From NCBI GenBank assembly GCA_027596195.1, contig JADGJG010000259.1, positions 1 to 27,318 of the forward strand: DNA of 27,318 nucleotides, read 5' to 3'. The position numbers and the translations under genes are program-made. This DNA is from Podochytrium sp. JEL0797 (lineage: Eukaryota > Chytridiomycota > Chytridiomycetes > Chytridiales > Chytriomycetaceae). The first letter of the stretch is position 1, and each line of letters opens with the position of its first letter. Below the pieces are notes generated by a model. It was not told the DNA's origin. It ran no database searches and saw only the letters and a program-made list of their open reading frames with translations. Positions 13,906 through 24,203 of the stretch are shown one piece after another.

Positions 13906-15497
13906 GGATCCCTCCTGCCGCTGGAAACCAGGTCGAATCGATTCCGAAACAAACAAGACGGGTCCAAGGAGTTTACATTCACGGCATCGGTGTGCAATCC
14001 GCATGCTCAGAGGGCCAGGCTCTTTACTCGACACGCGACGTGTTTGCCGCGAGACCAACAAACTCCCATCATTTCCCGACGATGCAGATTTTGGCTTTGG
14101 AGTGTTGGGGTAAACGGGTTGTTGGATCCGTCAGGGTTTTTTGACATCATTTGCCATTTTGGCGCGATCAACCAGCCAACAGGAATCGAGACAACCTCCC
14201 ATGAGCAAATACAACTTCAATTCGCGTATGGAAGTCTCGAAACCTCCGGGGAGGTGGAGTGTCGCACTGCAATCAACGAGTTTCAGCAGCGTCTTCCACT
14301 TCTGGATTCAGACCCCTCTCGAAACTAGCTGCCAAACTCCCATCTACAAATAATACAACGGTGTATTGTTTTGAAGCGGTGGCCAGATTTTCTTTAAGCG
14401 CGCCTTTTTGATTTCTGACCCCGAAACCGTCATGACCCAACACTCCCACCAAAAGCAACTACACAGTCTTTCCTTCTGAAAGCTAGCGATGTATCGTTTG
14501 GAATAGATCTAGATTCTGACGACGACTCGTCGCCTCCGCTTTCCCCGGGACTCGGAGCCGCATGTCCGAAACTGGGTCGGACCCGTTTCCACCACGTTCG
14601 GAATGAACATTCAACCTCTCATGATACCACCTCTGTGACCGATATGATGTCTCTTGAATCGCCCGTATCTGAACGAAGCGATCTGCATTCATCAATGGGT
14701 TTGGCGGAGCAGTGATTGGACAAGTGCAGCGTCTCCTTGAAGCGGATCACGCCTGAAACGGTGAGGAGATATTTCATGAAGTGGAGAAGCTTAGAAAACT
14801 TTGGTTGAATTCATTTCGTGGACATTTTGGATGGAAAATACGCAAACGTGTTCCATTTTATGATCATTGATTGTCGTTACGTGAGTTTCCACCGCCATAT
14901 TCATTTTGAAAACTAGACTCTGTTTTGCGTAGCCCTTCGAACATGCTGACGGGCGCATTGCAGGAGCCCAGAATCTCCACACGACGTCCGATTTGGAGAC
15001 CCACTTCTTCCCCGCCGCACGTCCAGCCAACAATAACCTCCCGCGATTGATCATCTTGCATTGCAAATTTAGCGTTCAAATGGCTCCCAGAATGTGAGTG
15101 ATGGATTGTGAATCGGCCCGCTTCTTCAGTTTTAAACATCGATAATAAATTTTCATATTTTACTTGAGAAATCAAGATTGCAATCTGAATATGAGTTCGT
15201 ATCCGTTTCTCAAATTCCCATATGTGTATATTCTGGTTGGCGGGTACAAGGGATTCGACGCGAAATTTCATGTTTTTGCACCCGTTTTCCCCTCGCTTTA
15301 TTTGCTATCTCTTGGCAGCACCCGCCACCTAATTCATATCACGAAATTAAAATTGCTGCTGCTTTCTTTGATATTAGAGTCGTGGCAGTTCAGGCGGATA
15401 TATTGAAATGAACGATCCGGCCCATGTTGGAGCAACTCAAATGGTTCAGCAAGCGCGAATAATTCAAAAGGTGTCATTCGCCTGGTTTCTTGAGAAT
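13906..15497 (+). pseudogene. Decayed tandem copy of the CDC25-like gene
   Basis: This is a direct duplicate of 10873-12482 that lacks the original start codon. Lesions visible by alignment with the intact copy are: a 17-bp deletion in exon 1 that shifts frame; CTAG replacing CCGG in exon 2, which does not stop the exon frame but changes Pro to Leu; a +1/-1 pair of indels in exon 3; a 12-bp deletion creating TGA at 14713-14715; loss of the exon 4 acceptor AG near 14813; a 3-bp deletion near 14860; loss of the donor after the YILVGGYKGF segment; and a frameshift near the end. In the active-site loop Glu became Lys and the catalytic Arg became Met (codon 15080-15082). No active phosphatase could be made. 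Confidence 0.9.
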
Positions 15498-15841
15498 AGA
15501 TGTGTTTTGATGTTGGTTGCTGTCAGCTTGGCGACGGAAATTGATTTGGCGTTCTTTTGCGTGGGCAGGTCAAATTCTTTACTATTTCCGACAGAAATAC
15601 AACGATTCCGAAGAGAGAAGAAGGTGTTCCCAAGGAAGCTTTTTCTTTTTTGTCTCGGGCGAGGTGCAGAAAAAAAAATCAGTGATTCCCTTTCCTCCCC
15701 AAGTGCGGAATCTTGGAATTCTACCGCCCCATTCCTCGCTTCCACAGGATTAATCCATCGTATCCCTGCTAGGGAATCCTTCCTCTCCATCACCTGCCCA
15801 GATCCACCTCTCCCCCTCGCAATTCGCCTCCGCCAATCAGA
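15498..15841. other. Spacer upstream of the homeobox gene
   Basis: 344 bases without a supported gene. The last 80 bases are pyrimidine-rich and end in CAATCAG directly before the A of the AATGACACC start context. That looks as much like a 3' splice site as a 5' leader, so an upstream exon of the homeobox gene may be hidden here. Confidence 0.4.
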
Positions 15842-17574
15842 ATGACACCGAATCAGCTCGAAATCCTGAATGCCCGATTCGCCACCAACCAGTACCTGAA
15901 GGAGAATGAGGCGTCGGAGTTATCAGAGAAGCTCGGACTGACTGTGAAGCAGGTGCACAATTGGTGGGTACTCCCCTCTGATCTGTTTTGGGGGATCGGA
16001 TCCCCCAATGACAGCAAGCATATTCGCTCATTGTTATTTTTTTTTGGTATTCTTTCAAGGTATGGCAAGAAGCGCTATACGATGAAACAGAAGGCTGGTG
16101 GTGGGATTCCCCGTGGCTTCGGGTCCATCGACGACTCGGCTTCGAATGCGAGCAGTTCCGCTGTGAGCCGATCATGGAGACGCTTGACCACCGCCCAGTC
16201 CAACACATTGACCACGGCTTTCGAAATCAATCCACACTTGTCTACCGAAGACTCTGAAGAGCTTGCCGAACGTCTTGGCTTGACGGTTGAAAAGATTCGA
16301 ATTTGGTGCGGATTCCCCTTCCCCCCCTTCCCCCATTTCCTCGTATCGGAGAAAAAAAATCTCGAGACAGAAGACAATCCCTGACCGGAAAATTTTTACG
16401 ACTTAGGTATGCCACGAAGCGCAAGGCTCAGCGTCGACTCGAAGATGGCGACTTGATTGACGGTGGTGGTGGAGGAGGCATGCGAGACATCAGTCCTTCC
16501 CCGTCCGCCGCACTTGGTCTCAACTCTTCTCAAACGGAAATGCTGAACGTGGCATTCGCTTCGTCCATGTATCTCGAATCGCATCAGGCTCACCAACTGT
16601 CGGTCGATTTGGGTGTCACTTCCGAAAAAGTGCAGCAGTGGTTCTCGCGCAAACGCGTTGCTGTGCAACGGTCCGCTGCGGCTGTGGATTCTCCGCCCTT
16701 TACCAATAGCGATGGTTCGGCAGGGTCACCACAGAGTCCCGAGTATGCGAGGGGTCCGAATGGGGAGATTCTTTCGCATTACAAGTCCTTGTCGAAACAC
16801 CACGTCAAAACGCATCACGTGTTGACGCATGATCAGTCTCAAATTCTCAACGCTGCTTTCCTCAGAACTCCGTATGAAACCGAAGATGGGGCCAGGGATT
16901 TGGCGAGTCGAACCGGATTGGCTGTCAAGCAGATTCAAACTTGGTAAGTTGGATGATTCTGTTTTGTTTTTTTCCGGAGTCATGTGTCCGGGAATATTGA
17001 TTTGGTTACATTGTCCACCAGGTTCAGCCGCAAACGATTCAGCTTGAAAAAGAGAAAGCGCAGCTTGAGTCCCGAAGACGGCAGCGGCGCGTCACTCTCG
17101 AACCCGACATCCGACTTCAAGTCATACCACATGTTGACCATATCTCAAACCAATGTTCTCAACACGAGTTACGAGCACAGCCCCTACGTTGATGACACGG
17201 TCGCATTCCAAATCTCTGCCGAAATTGGCGTGCCGGTCGAAAAAGTCAAAACGTGGTTCAAGTCCAAGAGAAAGCTCATCAACAAGAAGAAAAAGTTGGA
17301 AGGAGGCGAGGGTGAAGAAGGCGGGGTACCTGGTTTGGAATATCACCAAGACACGCCTGTTCGACGCGGCGGTGGAAGGCCTACGACGGGAATGCATTCT
17401 GGCGAGTCGAGTGCGGCTGGTGGGGACCGAGTGGAGGAAGCTTGGAGTGAAGGAGATGAAGAATTTGACGATGAATCGGAATATGATGAGGATGAGGAAG
17501 AAGGGGTGGAAGGCGCCATTTTGTTTGGGGTAGAGACTGGGGGCATGGATCAGCTTCAAGAAAAAATTGAATAA
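15842..17574 (+). CDS. Five-homeodomain protein with acidic tail
   Basis: This is probably a nuclear DNA-binding or chromatin protein. Four exons join in phase: 15842-15963, 16060-16305, 16407-16943 and 17022-17574, giving 485 residues. Five homeodomain units each show the pattern Q..LN.AF, helix 2 with LGLT/IGVP, and helix 3 with W48, K52 and R53. The helix-3 tryptophans fall at residues 41, 123, 200, 301 and 379. The helix-3 cores read WYGKKR, WYATKR, WFSRKR, WFSRKR and WFKSKR, so Asn51 is replaced in all five. The C-terminal 90 residues are strongly acidic (EEFDDESEYDEDEEEG), like an activation or histone-binding tail. The first ATG corresponds to homeodomain position 8, so the N-terminal arm of unit 1 is missing or lies in an unplaced exon. 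An in-frame TAG lies upstream. I do not recognise the family. Confidence 0.85.
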
Positions 17575-17575
17575 A
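17570..17575 (+). promoter_or_regulatory. Poly(A) signal overlapping the homeobox stop codon
   Basis: The last codons read GAA TAA A, so AATAAA contains the stop TAA at 17572-17574. The convergent CAP10-like gene ends 44 bp away with the same arrangement. Confidence 0.6.
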
Positions 17576-17617
17576 CTTAATTAATTGGGCTAAAAAAGAG
17601 AGCGAATGTATTTGTCA

Positions 17618-17623
17618 TTTATT
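17618..17623 (-). promoter_or_regulatory. Poly(A) signal overlapping the CAP10-like stop codon
   Basis: On the minus strand the end reads GAA TAA A, so AATAAA again embeds the stop (17621-17619). The 3' ends of the convergent homeobox and CAP10-like transcripts must overlap. Confidence 0.6.
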
Positions 17624-19045
17624 CTAGCAGGTTTTTGTATTCGAGAAGCAACAAACTCGTGTAACAATGTAGGTGTCCTACGTTATTGATACCTTTCATC
17701 AACGCTTGCGCATTCGCGACAATCTCCTTGGCCTTTGCATCATTTCGAACCAACCACTCCAACCGCTCCTCCAAATCACTCAAATCTAACCGCACAGGTA
17801 CGTAATGCACAAACGGAATCAAACGCCAATTGAAAAAGTCGGTGAAGATTCCATTGTACAAAACGACCGAATTTGTTGCAAGGTATGCCTGAAGCCTGCT
17901 CGGCCACGTGTTCCCATCCACGACCAACAGATACTTGAACGACTTGGTTTCACCGAAGTTGACTTTGCCTTTTAAACCGTACTTGAGGGTGACTTCCTCT
18001 TTGACCTTGTCGTCAGCCTGCACCACATTGGAAAACCCAACGTCGACGCTCAAGGTTTGGTTCGGCGGGGTCGACACGGACGCGTCAAACGTGGATGTGG
18101 GATGCCTCTGGTTGAACTGCAGGGCCCAATCCATCAGTCTCGTGCGGTGGAATTGGTGATACGATGAACCAGTGCGGTACGAGCCACCCGTCGTGGATCC
18201 GCGCCAAAACAACACATTCTTCTTGTCCTCCCACGAGTATTTGTCCACATCAGACCCCGCCGACTTTGCAATGTTGATGTGGTACCCCAGCGGCATCAAA
18301 ATGTCTTGGAAACAGCCAAGTTTCGACTGCGAAAACAGGGGACCTGGGATGTTCTGGATCTTGAATGTGTCTGGGCGTTGGAGAAAGCCGTGCTGAGAGC
18401 GTAAGGGTTGGGTGCCGGCAATGAGGTTGTCTGGCAGGATCGAATCGAACGATTTGCGGAAACAGGCACTGCGGTTGAAGACGTCGTCAATGTCGGAGTA
18501 CACGGGCGAAGTGTTGTTGTCGCTGAGAACGAGCAGTGGTTCGTCCCACCAGTTGATGTAGAATGTGAACTTGGACCAGAAGGGAAAGAGGTGTGTAATG
18601 GGATTAAAAAAATCGTCCATTCCACCCCAAAAGCGACCATAAGAAAATTCGATGGGCTGGATATATATCAAGGGAATGAGTTGCAATGTGTGGTGAGAAA
18701 GGGATGAAGGCGAGGCACCTTTCTCTCGCTGGACTCCATTCCCAAAATGGAATTGAATTGATCTTTTGATATGCCGCCAGTTCGGAACCAGGGGTCCAGA
18801 TCTCGGTAGATCTGAGCATAGTGCTTTGGATGGGTGGGACACGCGTTCTCCTGGGCAAAGGGCACCCATCGGTGGTACCCCGCTGGCGGGGATCGATCGA
18901 AATAAGCAATGTATTCGTCGCGATGGCGCTGTGTGATCTTGTCTCCTCCGACATCGCCCATCGCCCAGAGCATTAACAGGTTCGTGAACACAACGACCAC
19001 GACAAAGGCGAGAAGGAGCATCCCGAACGGGGGAAGCGGTGCCAT
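17619..19045 (-). CDS. CAP10-like glycosyltransferase (GT90 family)
   Basis: Family members include Cryptococcus Cap10 and animal protein O-glucosyl/xylosyltransferases of the secretory pathway; the substrate here is unknown. Two exons, 19045-18719 and 18656-17619, join in phase to 454 residues. Residues 9-29 form a single hydrophobic signal anchor (type II Golgi/ER topology). The catalytic domain carries the family blocks: NIPGPLFSQSKLGCF, then EDKKNVLFWRGSTTGG, then YGLKGKVNFGETKSFKYLL followed by VVDGNTWPSRLQAYLATNSVV near the C-terminus. The last matches the nucleotide-sugar-binding GNxxSxRL region of GT90 enzymes. It is divergent from the ATP18-like gene with 65 bp between ATGs and convergent with the homeobox gene. 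A longer start at 19172 would be in another frame and overlap the ATP18-like exon. Confidence 0.85.
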
Positions 19046-19110
19046 ATCGATCGGAGAGAGGGGAAGGGCAGGAGGGGGGGGGTTCGAAATTTCGCAACAA
19101 AAAATCCAAA

Positions 19111-19788
19111 ATGTCTGCGACTTTGAACCGCACGTTCCTCGGCATGAAGGTCTGGCCCGCGTCCATGCTCAAGACCTACTTCCCGTTCCTGATCTCCGGA
19201 ACCACTGCCTACTTCATGTTCAACGCTGCCGGCACTGCCATGAAGAACGGTGCGGGTGTTTTTTGCGCTTTTTTTTGGATCCGGTCTTACTAACCCCCTG
19301 GTGATGTCCCTGCAGACCCCGAGGACAAATGGGTCAAGATTGTGTACGTATTGCCATTCCACGCACTGAGCTGTTTCGATGCCGCCCGGAGGGAGCGACA
19401 CCCGGATGGGATGCGCGCAAATGATCACGTTGCGCGAAAAATGCGAAAATGGAGTCGCGCTGGAAACCTCTTCACTCCTCGTTGGATTCAAATGCCGATT
19501 TATTGCATGTCGAGTGGATCCCCGCTGCCGCATCATTGCAGTCCGATCCTCTTTTACCCGAGTTTTGACCCGAGGTTAACCCATGCTTCTTGTTCCCGTT
19601 TCCCCTTCTCTCTTCCACAGTGACAACGTTCGTGATGCCAGTGCCCAGCAGAAGCTCAAGAACGAGGCTGCCGACTGGTACAACGCCGAGGTAAGAAATC
19701 GATCACCGCATTTGTGTTTTCCGCGCGTTTTAACTCGATACTCTCTACCACCCTCCAGCTTGCCAAGAAGGGCGGCGCCAAGCACTAA
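19111..19788 (+). CDS. ATP18: Mitochondrial ATP synthase subunit J-like protein (ATP18)
   Basis: Subunit i/j is a small inner-membrane protein of the F1Fo ATP synthase dimer. Four exons join in phase: 19111-19249, 19316-19343, 19621-19690 and 19759-19788, giving 88 residues. The match is a pattern rather than strong identity: KVWPASMLKTYFPF, then GTTAYFMFNAAGTAMKN, then DPE, resembling the family P...K.Y.PF...G...Y...N.A..AM.NDPR. The protein is longer than the roughly 60-residue yeast subunit, with a charged C-terminal helix ending KKGGAKH. The second intron is long for this locus (277 nt). The gene shares a 65-bp divergent spacer with the CAP10-like gene, and eIF4E begins 63 bp after its stop. 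It could instead be another small Fo accessory subunit. Confidence 0.6.
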
Positions 19789-19843
19789 ATCGCATCATTC
19801 TATCGCATGAGATTGTGATTTCTTTTTGATCGTTTCTCTCTCG

Positions 19844-19849
19844 AATAAA
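19844..19849 (+). promoter_or_regulatory. AATAAA two bases before the eIF4E start codon
   Basis: The only AATAAA after the ATP18-like stop (19786-19788) ends two bases before ATG 19852. If it serves the upstream gene, cleavage would occur inside the eIF4E coding region. Confidence 0.5.
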
Positions 19850-19851
19850 AG

Positions 19852-20981
19852 ATGACCGAAATTGAAAACGAGCAACCAGCCGAACAGCAGCATGCCCTGC
19901 AGGTCCCCGCCACAGACATCACCGTGAAGCACAAGCTCAACAGGCAGTGGACGCTGTGGTTCGATTCGCAGCAAAAGAGAGCCACGCAGTCCAACTGGCA
20001 CGACTCGCTGAAGAACTTGATCACTTTTGACACTGTCGAGGACTTTTGGGGGTAAGAGAAATCCTGTTTGGTTACCCATGGGTTGGGTCCTGTGGACCCG
20101 AATGTGCCCCCATGCGCGTGGAGAGATGAATGCGTTGTTTGGGGTGCAATCGCCAACCCGTTTTGCAATCTCACTCCTGCCCACTTCAAAAACCCAGCGT
20201 CTACAATAACGTCATCAAAGCCTCCTCGCTCTCTGCTGGATCAAACTTCCACTTGTTCCAGGTAACCCCGAGCCCCACCTCCTTTCCCGCGCAAACACTG
20301 ACTCAAACACGCCAAAAAAAAATCGAAAAACACTGTTCCCGTTGCTAGGCTGGAATTCAACCCATGTGGGAAGACCCTCAGAACGAGAAGGGTGGAAAGT
20401 GGGTTGCGCAGGTGGCCAAATCAAAGAATGCGGAGATGGACAACTTGTGGCTTCAGACGGTATGTTTTTCTCCTTGATTTTTGGCGAATGGGGTGAATGG
20501 GTGTATTATGGAGGTGGAGAGTATGTCTCTTTGGTGGGGCAGGTTGTGAAAATCTGAGTCGATGTATGCTGCGGAGAAGGGGGGGTGCCGTCTGGAATTT
20601 CCTGGGGAAACGAGAGCCGTCCGAGACGAATTATCCGAGAAACCGGAGGAAGAGGAGGGAGGGGATGTGGGGGGCTAAAAGTCAATTGGCGGAAGTCAAC
20701 TAAACAAGGCTCCTTGTTTGTTCTAGGTCCTCTCTGTTATCGGCGAATGCTTTGAAGACGCCGACGAAGTCCTCGGCTGTGTCGTGAGTGTGCGTCGCAA
20801 CGGAAACCGTTTGGCCGTGTGGACCAAATCCTTCAACGACGGTGACAAGTGCGTGCGTGTGGGCAACGAGTGGAAAGCGGCTTTGGGATACGCGCCCGAG
20901 GACCAAATTGGGTTCCAGGCGCACAGTGATGCCATCACGCACAACTCGAGTTTTGCGAACCAGGATCGTTACACTGTTTGA
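19852..20981 (+). CDS. EIF4E: Translation initiation factor eIF4E, cap-binding
   Basis: eIF4E binds the mRNA cap and recruits eIF4G. Four exons join in phase: 19852-20051, 20198-20261, 20349-20459 and 20727-20981, giving 209 residues, normal for class I. Visible landmarks: KHKLNRQWTLWFD at the first strand; QSNWHDSL with the first cap-stacking Trp; FDTVEDFWGVYNN, part of the eIF4G-binding surface; IQPMWEDPQN with the second cap-stacking Trp and the Glu that binds the guanine; GGKWV; DNLWLQT; VVSVRRNGNRLAVWTKS; and a TV C-terminus close to that of other eIF4Es. Intron 3 is 267 nt and carries a hairpin before its acceptor. The gene is convergent with SERINC. Confidence 0.95.
20702..20719 (+). 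other. 8-bp hairpin between branch point and 3' splice site of eIF4E intron 3
   Basis: AAACAAGG and CCTTGTTT flank a two-base centre. The arm begins inside the likely branch-point context (CAACTAAAC), and the acceptor TTCTAG follows seven bases after the second arm. Confidence 0.45.
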
Positions 20982-20987
20982 AATAAA
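20982..20987 (+). promoter_or_regulatory. Poly(A) signal directly after the eIF4E stop
   Basis: The TGA at 20979-20981 is followed immediately by AATAAA. The SERINC stop on the other strand is 83 bp away. Confidence 0.65.
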
Positions 20988-21023
20988 AAAACAAAGGGTG
21001 TATGCAACAAACAAAAACAACTT

Positions 21024-21029
21024 TTTATT
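21024..21029 (-). promoter_or_regulatory. Poly(A) signal of SERINC
   Basis: AATAAA on the minus strand, 35 bases after the TGA at 21067-21065. It faces the eIF4E signal 37 bp away. Confidence 0.6.
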
Positions 21030-21064
21030 CAAAAAAGAGGGAAAAAGGAACGACGGGGAGACGT

Positions 21065-22853
21065 TCACCAATCGCGGTCGGGCATCACAAGGGGTGCTAT
21101 CAGTGTCCAACTTTAAATCGGTGATTAGTTTTCTTAACAGCGAAAAGGGCAAGAAACAAGCACTCACGCGTAGAGCACAATCACAATCCAACTCGATACA
21201 ATCTTGACCCACACAGCACCCCACCCCTTCCCCACCTCAGCCTCCCCATTCCCAGCATCCAGCGTCAACGTTTCCCAATTCGTAATCAACTCCGCCAAAT
21301 AATAACTCGCGAGCATGAAAATGATGTGAAAGAACGTGTAGCTATAACTCACACCATCCGCCTCATCATCCATCTCATCATCCCCGCCATCATTCAACGA
21401 ACTCGGCGCAATCGCTCCCGCCTCCACGGCATTATTCAAATGCATACTCCTGCCCCCAGGCTGACTCGAAATCAACGGCGCACTCTCATACCCCCCGCCT
21501 CCACCACCTCCGCCCCCTCCCATCACGTTACTTTGCACAGCCGCTCGCGTCGTCGTGAACGCCAACGACAAGAACGTAAACACAGCGCCCAACATGATCG
21601 CAGTCGTACGCGTCCCTTCATTGTTCACCAACGGGTTACACACATCCACGGCCCCCTCCTCCTGCGGCTCGCTGCTCAAACTCGTGGCGACAAGGTACGT
21701 TGCATACAACACGACCATACTCGCTTGCGCAATGCCTGATTTCGGGTTCAGCTCCTGCACGGCGGGCGCCACGCTCACGAGGGTAACAATGACGCAGAGG
21801 ATGAGGTTGAAGGAGATAAAGAATTGGTTGAGGCGGCAGCTTGGGGGGCCAAAGTAGGCGTACATGAAGCCCGTGACAATGAGGGAGGCGAGGAAGGAGG
21901 CGAAGGTGATGCCAATGAGGACGATAAGGAATTTGCGGTCTTCGGTTGTTTCCCACCATTCTGACGTGGTGGAGAGTGACGTGTCGTGAGTTGATGGAGC
22001 GCGTCAGAAAAAATTGGGTTCCGTTGAGAGGGGGGGGGGGGGGTCGCCCTTACCCAACAGGACTTCAGAAATCGTGTACGCAAAGTCGATCAGCAAGACA
22101 ATCTGAACGAGGACAAACAGCACAGCGCCGACGGTCGCAAAACTCAGAGACCATCCAACCACGATAGAATTTGGAATGAAAAAGCACAGCACAATCAATC
22201 CCGCCCACACTGTCGTCTTGATGCCTGAAAGGATAAGAATGCAAGGAAGCCGATGAAAAGGGCACGTTAGTGTTTCACCCCCGCCACACAACCGCCAAAA
22301 ATAAAACACGATGCATACCCCAGTACCCATTCTGAATCCCCGAACGCCAGTCCCGACTCGATGACACATTGTACAGACTTGCGGCCAGAATGGCATGCAG
22401 GATGCTGTTGGCGAGACAGATGCGGTAGACCGACAGCGTGCCATAGCACGATCCCTGCGGGCATTCGAGCTTCAAGTATCCCCACGACCATTCGTCAATC
22501 TTTTGCTCGAACCAGTCGGACGTGGCGGTCTGTTGGGGGAGTGGGGGTGGCGATGACAGGTTTGCGGTCAGGTGACGGGCCAAGCAAGGGGCAACTCACA
22601 TAGGCCAGAAGACTGGTCATGACAAACATCAGGGCGTATCCGATGCGCGAGGCGGACGAGTTGCGGGCGCCGCAGATGGAGAAGCAGCACGAGAGTGTCT
22701 GCTTGCCTGGGGAACAATGGGGGGTGCGGATGGGGTGTGTGGATATGGGAGGTTAGTGAGGTGCCGTGTAATAGGCCAGCTCTAAGGCTCACCAACACAG
22801 CATGCCAGGTTCGTGGCACACGTTGTTGCGATGGATGTGACGATGGACGCCAT
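21065..22853 (-). CDS. SERINC: SERINC/TMS1 multi-pass membrane protein
   Basis: SERINC proteins are about ten-pass membrane proteins linked to serine-derived lipids and lipid scrambling. Six exons join in phase: 22853-22793, 22706-22600, 22529-22319, 22224-22054, 21960-21168 and 21110-21065, giving 462 residues, the family length. The Cys-rich N-terminus (LACCVGKQTLSCCFSICG) is typical, as are CYGTLSVYRICLANSILHAI, the GYWGIKTTVWAGLIVLCFFI segment and FYTFFHIIF-type text (YSYTFFHIIFMLASYYLAE). The C-terminus WTLIAPLVMPDRDW matches the conserved family end. A Gly-rich run followed by an acidic loop near residues 355-405 is the usual variable cytosolic loop. Its last exon is only 46 nt. A 14-G tract (minus-strand C) lies in intron 4. 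The start is 34 bp from the divergent BUD32 start. Confidence 0.95.
22030..22043 (+). repeat. 14-base poly-G tract in SERINC intron 4
   Basis: It lies just inside the donor of SERINC intron 4 (minus-strand C tract). Shorter G runs occur at 19072-19081 and about 23400-23409, all in non-coding sequence. Confidence 0.7.
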
Positions 22854-22887
22854 TTTTTTCGAGCTTTTTCTTGTCCAAAGCACAGTC
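22854..22887. promoter_or_regulatory. 34-bp divergent spacer between SERINC and BUD32 start codons
   Basis: The complete interval between the two ATGs is 34 bp. It is T-rich on the plus strand, with TTTTTTTC and CTTTTTCTTG tracts. No TATA box is visible. Both promoters must lie here and inside the first exons. Confidence 0.6.
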
Positions 22888-23994
<1,107 letters not shown>

Positions 23995-24000
23995 TTTTGA

Positions 24001-24006
24001 AATAAA
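24001..24006 (+). promoter_or_regulatory. Poly(A) signal of BUD32
   Basis: AATAAA six bases after the TGA at 23992-23994. Confidence 0.6.
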
Positions 24007-24203
24007 TTCATAAAAACTTCAAACTTTTTTAAACCCCGTGCCAGTCCCTCATTAGGTTTCGATGTGAGACGCGTTCAGGAATGAATTCGCGTGCGTAATG
24101 GGAATAAAAAGAACACTGGGTGCAACTCTCCCCTTGGCGTTGTCAGTAGAAGAATAATTTTTTTTATGGTGTATAAAAACAAAGAAAGAGGCACAACCAC
24201 CCC

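Noticed and set aside
17619..19172. CAP10-like start at 19172 giving one 517-codon frame
   Set aside because: It would run through the ATP18-like first exon and read a frame without the signal anchor; splicing 18719 to 18656 from ATG 19045 gives a proper type II protein.
20700..21224. Minus-strand open frame of 174 codons across the eIF4E 3' end
   Set aside because: It is the antisense shadow of eIF4E exon 4 plus the SERINC 3' flank in a frame other than the WTLIAPLVMPDRDW end.
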